Shown here: positions 59,458-64,000 of the stretch, one piece after another | Position numbering within the stretch: the stretch's first letter is position 1 | Layout: the number at the start of each line of letters is the position of its first letter | Assembly (NCBI GenBank): GCA_902362455.1 | Contig: CABIWJ010000005.1 | Coordinates: 229,153-293,152 of the forward strand | Direction: 5' to 3' | DNA length: 64,000 bases | Source: Eubacteriaceae bacterium | Lineage (GTDB): Bacteria; Bacillota; Clostridia; Lachnospirales; Lachnospiraceae | The notes under the pieces: model-generated | The model's input: the letters and a program-made list of their open reading frames with translations, nothing else | Told to the model about the DNA's origin: nothing | The model's database searches: none | Translations under genes and position numbers: made by a program

Positions 59458-59853
59458 GTGGCTAAAACAGAAAAATTATACGGAACAGGTAGAAGAAAAA
59501 AGAGTATCGCTAGAGTATATTTAGTACCAGGTAAAGGCGACATTACAATAAATAAAAGATCATTAGACGAATATTTCGGTCTTGAAACATTAAAGGTTAT
59601 CGTTAAACAGCCTTTAGTTGCAACAAATACAACAGACAAATATGACGTTATCGTTAACGTACATGGTGGTGGATACACAGGACAGGCTGGAGCAATCAGA
59701 CATGGTATTTCAAGAGCATTATTACATGTTGATGCTGAATTCCGTCCAGTTCTTAAAAAAGCAGGTTTCTTAACAAGAGATCCAAGAATGAAAGAAAGAA
59801 AGAAGTATGGTTTAAAAGCAGCTCGTCGTGCTCCACAGTTCTCAAAGAGATAA
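59458..59853 (+). CDS. rpsI: Ribosomal protein S9
   Basis: 131 residues, starting at GTG with GAAAGGAGG upstream. The C-terminal tail that reaches P-site tRNA is complete (RAPQFSKR). The end of rpsI is a known integration site for mobile elements in Firmicutes; here remains of such an element begin about 320 bases downstream, but the coding end is intact. Confidence 0.98.
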   Translation: MAKTEKLYGTGRRKKSIARVYLVPGKGDITINKRSLDEYFGLETLKVIVKQPLVATNTTDKYDVIVNVHGGGYTGQAGAIRHGISRALLHVDAEFRPVLKKAGFLTRDPRMKERKKYGLKAARRAPQFSKR

Positions 59854-59876
59854 TAAGAAGAAAATTGATATTTCAA

Positions 59877-59904
59877 AAAGCCCCGAATTTTCGGGGCTTT
59901 CTTT
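59877..59904 (+). terminator. Terminator of rplM-rpsI
   Basis: AAAGCCCCGA (59877-59886) pairs with TCGGGGCTTT (59891-59900), then CTTT. Confidence 0.92.
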
Positions 59905-59939
59905 ATGTCAAAAATTAAAAAATAAGCATTTTTTTGAAT

Positions 59940-59971
59940 AGTAGCCACATTGTAGACACACAGTAGCCACA
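59940..59971. repeat. AGTAGCCACA direct repeats, possible attachment-site remnant
   Basis: AGTAGCCACA occurs twice, 22 bases apart (59940-59949 and 59962-59971), between the rpsI terminator and the relaxase remnant. Such short direct repeats can be integrase arm sites. No integrase gene is in the window. Confidence 0.3.
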
Positions 59972-60064
59972 CCAAAAAAATAAAATCAATTTTCTAATAT
60001 ATAACAATATAAAAAAGTCATATTATTAATAAGCAAAAACAATAAAACTTTTATTTTTTCAAAT

Positions 60065-60109
60065 GTATGTATTTGATAGTTCCCAATCTATCACTTACAT
60101 ACTTTTTTT
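60065..60109 (+). terminator. Terminator in the mobile-element remnant
   Basis: GTATGT and ACATAC, with inner GATAG/CTATC, followed by seven T. It lies before the truncated relaxase and presumably ended a gene now lost. The rest of 59905-60176 holds only AT-rich sequence. Confidence 0.65.
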
Positions 60110-60176
60110 CATATTCAAAATTATTATTATGTTGTGTCAATAATTGTTCAGTTAAATCATTATCTGTTTCAAATTA

Positions 60177-61091
60177 GAAAGATATAATAAAAAGCAGACA
60201 CGACAAGACCGGAAAATCGAAGATTATTTTGAACATGTTGCAGGTAAGGAACAGGATATGGCAGTTGAAATAATCATTCAGATAGGCGACAGGGAGTTCT
60301 GGAGGCAATTTGATGATATGAAATTATCATATCAGATAATATTGGACGAGCTTAGAAAGCGATTATCACAGTTTGTAGTTGCAAATGCTGTGGTTCATCT
60401 TGATGAGGATAGTCCACATATGCACATAGTTGGAGTTACTGTGGCAAGTGGATATAAGAAAGGTCTTAGCAAGCAGGTGTCAAAACGGAAGGTATTCACT
60501 AAAGATGTGTTATCACGAGTGCTGCAGGATGAACTTCGAGAGGTGGCAAATAAAGAAGTCGAGGACTGGTTTGGGGAACAGATAAAAGAAAAGTCGAAAG
60601 GTCGAAATCACGATTTATCAGTTGCGGAGTATAAGGTGGCTCAGGAGACAAAGCATTTGACACAATTACAAGAGCAGGTGGAGGAATCGGATAGGGCAGT
60701 TAATGCAAATAAAGCCGTTGAAAAAGAATATACGGATAAAAAAGAAAAACTGGAGTCTGATATTTCATATCTGGAAAGTATGCAGCGGATTACTAAGTCA
60801 CTATCAGAAATGGATAGTAGAGAATCAAAACATATATCAAAGGAACTCGATGAAAAGAGGTCAGAACTTCAATTGGTAAATCAAGAGCTGGCAAGTGCTA
60901 TTGAAAAAGCAGAAGATGCGGCGAAATTACTTGATAGAATCAAGAAATTTGTATCGTCTTTCAGATTATTTGCACCCACAATAGAAGAATATGCTAATCA
61001 GGTCGAAGCAGATAAGACAATAGAGGCAAGAAATTCATTCAGTGGAATATTAAATGAGCTGGCAAGCGACTTGAGGCATTTAAAGAACTGA
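60177..61091 (+). pseudogene. Relaxase (MobV/Pre type), N-terminally truncated
   Basis: The frame is open from 60156 and matches a plasmid-recombination/mobilisation relaxase from about 60177 (RQDRKIEDYFEHV), before the first ATG at 60258. The HUH nicking motif is HLDEDSPHMHIVGV. The next 150 residues are a coiled coil rich in Lys and Glu. The beginning, which carries the first conserved motif and normally about 80-100 residues, is absent, and no ribosome binding site precedes 60258. It is most likely a dead mobilisation gene. Confidence 0.7.
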
Positions 61092-61102
61092 TAAAAGAAG
61101 GC

Positions 61103-61396
61103 TTGTGCTGGTTTCCAAGACTCATGAGATGGAAAACTTCTAAAGGAGAAGTAGCTCCTGTATTCTTAGAGAAAAGCGATGGCTATTCATATTTGTTGTA
61201 TGGATATATGAATGTGGAGACTAAGGAATATTACTCTAAAGAGAGTATTCAATGGGAGATTACAGCAGGTAATCGTACTGGTACCGTTGAACAGATGGAC
61301 GCTAATGTTGAGGCAATGGCAAGAGATTTGCAGGAAATATTGAGGATAGGAGCGAAGCAGAAGAGATTGTGGGAGGGGTATGAGAAAATTAGATAG
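61103..61396 (+). CDS. Hypothetical protein of the mobile region
   Basis: 97 codons from a TTG, or shorter from an internal ATG at 61124. The frame is open from 61058, overlapping the relaxase end in another frame, as if coupled to it or split by a frameshift. The text is soluble (KGEVAPVFLEKSDGYSYLLY, then YYSKESIQWE) with no motif I know. No good ribosome binding site is seen. Whether it is a gene or a piece of one is unclear. Confidence 0.4.
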   Translation: MCWFPRLMRWKTSKGEVAPVFLEKSDGYSYLLYGYMNVETKEYYSKESIQWEITAGNRTGTVEQMDANVEAMARDLQEILRIGAKQKRLWEGYEKIR

Positions 61397-61426
61397 AAAC
61401 TAATGGATACCCCAATTATTATGTGT

Positions 61427-61432
61427 TATAAT
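61427..61432 (+). promoter_or_regulatory. Possible extended -10 before the zinc-ribbon gene
   Basis: TGT-TATAAT is an extended -10; no good -35. It lies 173 bases before the next gene in an otherwise featureless AT-rich gap. Confidence 0.3.
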
Positions 61433-61604
61433 TTTCTTATAAATTTGGTCTTTAATATAGTAATTTAATTAAATTAATCATATGGCAGTTTTTAACCGAT
61501 AATGAGAACATGACAGATGTGAAATTGCACGATAATATTTTGATATAAAAATTTGTTACGGTATATTTTATTCAATAATTTTGAAGTAAAAAAAGGAGAA
61601 TATT

Positions 61605-63206
61605 ATGGATAAAAAATTAAAAGATGATATAGTTGAGATATTGGATATTGCGAGTAATATTGATAGTGAAAACATTGATTTTGGAAATGCTATATGTAAT
61701 ATGATAAAAATGGAAATCCTGAGATTTCTCTTCTATTTATCGTCATTCAAAGAATTTGATGACAAACATATCAAATTTATACAAGATTATCTTGACATTG
61801 AAATGACAGAGCAAATTAAAAATAAGATTTATTGTTTTGATAAAAAGGAAATGGAAGAGACAGTACCTAATGGTTTATTGTGTCTTATTAATATGGGTAG
61901 AGAAAATTCTACTCGGATAGATATTGGCAATAAGTATTGCCAAATATATCATAGATTAGGTGTACTTTATGCCAATGAATTTGATGGTAATGAATCTTTA
62001 AATAAGACAAATGATTTTGTTGAGAAATTAAGAAAGTATGTTGGAAATGTTATAGTATCTTTCGATGCGTTACCAGACGAGAAGAATATAGAAACTGAAT
62101 CTGAAATAAGAGGATTACAGAAAAAAGCTACATGGCTAAAGTGTCCTAATTGTGGGAAATTTATAATGAATAATGGCTATTACTGTCAAGAATGTTTGGA
62201 AGATTTTGATGAAATGATATTTAATGATGATAACTATGTGGATACTTCTGGAATACCTAAATATGTTGATATTTATACATTAGATGAAAGTATGTATTCT
62301 AAATATTACTACACATCGGAAAAAGCAGGCGTTGTACTTGGTTATAGTTCTTCAACAGGCGAAGAGTATATTGAAGATACATTTGAAGTTATAGATGATG
62401 ATATCATTACTCAGGATAAAATATGGGGTGATACATATGTTAAATTTGGAGATTATTTATACAAAAAAAATACATTGTATTTAGGAAATATTCCAGAAGG
62501 TCAATATTTTGAAGCATATTGTAGTTTTAATGGTAATGTAAGACCGATTTGGTTTTTAATAGACGGAAGTGTGAAAATATTTAGTGGAGAAGAAACGGAT
62601 GATGTAGTTGATTTTGAAGGCAGGTATATTCGTAACGAGGAATTATTGCGAGTCGATATGGTGAATAAACAAAATGGTCAAAAGCTAACAAGGATGTATA
62701 TTGTTGTTAATGGTAGATTATGTAGCGATGCATATGCAAATGAGAAGGGGATAAAAAAAATAAATGCTTTAAAGGAAAAGAATATATCATTATTAATGAA
62801 TAGTTCAGGCATTGCTACGATTACATCAAAAGAATTCTTTGAGAATTATCCATGTCCTTATTGCAATGCTAGAAGATGTTTTAATAACACAGGATGGGAA
62901 CATAAAGCATTTGGAAGCATTTTGGTTTATGGAAGATGCAGCAAATGTAATAATTTATTTACAGAATGCGGAAAGCCAGAAGAAATAAAAAAAATAGCAT
63001 ATAATGGAAGTGAAGAAAATATATGTTATCATTCGACAGCGGGGGCAGTTAGATATTTGGATTCTCCGTGTCCTTATTGTGGTTCATATCAAGTAAGGTA
63101 TGCAAAATGGAGAGATAAACAACTGTCAACAGCTTTTTGGGGATTTTTTTCTACAAAATTACATTGTCACTATAAATGTGAAAAATGTGGAAAAATGTGG
63201 GAGTAA
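61605..63206 (+). CDS. Multi-zinc-ribbon protein of unknown function
   Basis: 533 residues. AAAGGAGAA precedes the ATG. An N-terminal helical part (to about 170) has no known motif. Then come zinc-ribbon pairs: CPNCGKF with CQEC (near 182-200), CPYCNARRC with CSKC (near 430-460), and CPYCGS with CEKCG at the end. A Tyr/Asp-rich beta domain lies between. There is no signal peptide or membrane span. Multiple ribbons suggest nucleic-acid or protein binding. Low GC and position suggest accessory origin. Confidence 0.75.
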   Translation: MDKKLKDDIVEILDIASNIDSENIDFGNAICNMIKMEILRFLFYLSSFKEFDDKHIKFIQDYLDIEMTEQIKNKIYCFDKKEMEETVPNGLLCLINMGRENSTRIDIGNKYCQIYHRLGVLYANEFDGNESLNKTNDFVEKLRKYVGNVIVSFDALPDEKNIETESEIRGLQKKATWLKCPNCGKFIMNNGYYCQECLEDFDEMIFNDDNYVDTSGIPKYVDIYTLDESMYSKYYYTSEKAGVVLGYSSSTGEEYIEDTFEVIDDDIITQDKIWGDTYVKFGDYLYKKNTLYLGNIPEGQYFEAYCSFNGNVRPIWFLIDGSVKIFSGEETDDVVDFEGRYIRNEELLRVDMVNKQNGQKLTRMYIVVNGRLCSDAYANEKGIKKINALKEKNISLLMNSSGIATITSKEFFENYPCPYCNARRCFNNTGWEHKAFGSILVYGRCSKCNNLFTECGKPEEIKKIAYNGSEENICYHSTAGAVRYLDSPCPYCGSYQVRYAKWRDKQLSTAFWGFFSTKLHCHYKCEKCGKMWE

Positions 63207-63277
63207 TGAAATAAATTTTTAGGGAGTTAGAGAATTTAGTGATTATAGTAAAATAAATATGATTGGAAAAGTTTATT

Positions 63278-64000
63278 ATGAACGATATATATATAAATGA
63301 AGATGACTCTAGAAATCGAGAACAAATGTCAGAGATAAAAAAATATCAAGGTACAAAAATAATAAGAGTATATAGGGATAGAATAGAAATTGGAGAACAA
63401 TCCCCATATGAATGGACATTATTTAAGACACATGGATTTAGTGGACGTGAAGGTGTAATTGTAAGTGCTGCAGAAATAGAATATGGAAAAGCTTTATTAA
63501 ATAGTGTACTTTTGATGCTATCTGATAGAGAGGTTGAAGTAATAAAAAAACGAAGTGGATTGGAAAATGGAAGAAAAATATCTAGAGAAGAAATAGCAAA
63601 ATTGTATGGTACAAATGAAAGAAGGATTCAACAAATAGAAGCAAAATCTTTGAGAAAGCTAAGACATCCGGATAGGTCACAAATTCTTTTGGGAAAAACA
63701 GAGAGTGCATTTAGGTGTGTTAATAATAGCGAATATTTAGAAAGACTTAAGAAAAATTTATTGAATGAGGTGATTAAGCTATTAAGTAAAAATGAAAAAG
63801 AATTTGTATATTTTGATAAAATTTGTAGTAGATATAATATAAAAATAAACCAACCTTTAAAGCAAATTGATTTAGATAAATTGGGATTATCTGTAAGGGC
63901 ATGTATATGTTTAAAACGAGCAGGAATAACGAAATCAGATCAGCTATTGAATCTTCCAGATAGTGATTTGAAGAAAATTAGAAATCTAGGTAAAAAAACG
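63278..64000 (+). CDS. Sigma region 4 fused to an RNA polymerase alpha-CTD-like domain (partial)
   Basis: 241 codons, open to the window edge. After about 60 polar residues comes a sigma-70 region 4-like segment: LLMLSDREVEVIKKRSGL, then the helix-turn-helix SREEIAKLYGTNERRIQQIE and KSLRKLRHPDR. Near the edge it reads LGLSVRACICLKRAGITKSD and IRNLGKKT, which aligns with the alpha C-terminal domain of rpoA in this window ([16 protein letters not shown] and VRNLGRKS). No region 2, so it is not a complete sigma factor. The start ATG has only a weak GGAAA site. Confidence 0.75.
   Translation, partial: MNDIYINEDDSRNREQMSEIKKYQGTKIIRVYRDRIEIGEQSPYEWTLFKTHGFSGREGVIVSAAEIEYGKALLNSVLLMLSDREVEVIKKRSGLENGRKISREEIAKLYGTNERRIQQIEAKSLRKLRHPDRSQILLGKTESAFRCVNNSEYLERLKKNLLNEVIKLLSKNEKEFVYFDKICSRYNIKINQPLKQIDLDKLGLSVRACICLKRAGITKSDQLLNLPDSDLKKIRNLGKKT

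Noticed and set aside
63278..64000. Complete alternative sigma factor
   Set aside because: Region 2, needed for -10 recognition and core binding, is not found in the available 241 residues before the region 4-like part.

Overview
The window is AT-rich DNA from a Gram-positive anaerobe of the Clostridia, most likely the family Lachnospiraceae. The grounds are the ribosomal gene order, strong AGGAGG-type ribosome binding sites, zinc-type S14, an L17 with a family-style insertion, pyruvate formate-lyase with its activase, BioY, an ECF transporter module, and several small proteins I associate with Lachnospiraceae. A flagellar cap-like protein hints at motility. I cannot name a species. No rRNA, tRNA or CRISPR array is visible.

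Layout. 75-1517: FliD-like gene on the minus strand. 1620-5320: rpmG-secE-nusG-rplK-rplA and rplJ-rplL, with two L1-site-like hairpins and an L10 leader with attenuator. 5351-13122: rpoB-rpoC. 13148-23069: a 10-kb accessory island between rpoC and rpsL. It holds remnants of an alcohol dehydrogenase, a PII protein and a transporter, an AgrC-like kinase, a two-component pair, and a divergent operon (ABC ATPase, two permeases, a catalytically dead L,D-transpeptidase homologue, a lipoprotein). 23185-27989: rpsL-rpsG-fusA-tuf. 27990-38222: a second non-ribosomal block with pseudogenes, a MATE transporter with a deleted MerR gene behind it, a thioesterase, a palindromic element beside a BirA-type operator, bioY, pflB-pflA, serS, a methyltransferase and a small conserved gene. 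38301-49405: the S10/spc cluster from rpsJ to secY. 49541-55070: adk, map, a KOW protein, infA, rpmJ, rpsM, rpsK, rpsD, rpoA, rplQ. 55124-58786: a fused EcfA1-EcfA2, EcfT, a small Cys-rich protein and truA. 58849-59904: rplM-rpsI. 59905-64000: a degraded mobile-element region with a relaxase missing its N-terminus, a zinc-ribbon protein, and a protein joining sigma region 4 to an RNA polymerase alpha C-terminal domain, cut by the window edge.

How it works together. Most of the window encodes ribosomes, RNA polymerase, elongation factors and protein export, transcribed left to right from strong TTGACA-17-TATAAT-type promoters and apparently controlled by leader RNAs (L1, L10, S10 and L13 leaders, plus an unexplained three-way junction between rpsL and rpsG). 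The accessory island looks like an envelope-sensing or export system: a kinase/regulator pair facing an ABC operon that ends in two surface proteins.

Most unusual: the dead YkuD-fold protein in that operon; the array of perfect hairpins with a possible pseudoknot between its two permease genes; an 80-bp repeat family that supplies the ribosome binding site of downstream genes; the 190-bp palindromic element; the MerR gene reduced to its two ends; the fused ECF ATPases joined by 18-bp tandem repeats; and the sigma-4/alpha-CTD fusion protein at the right end.
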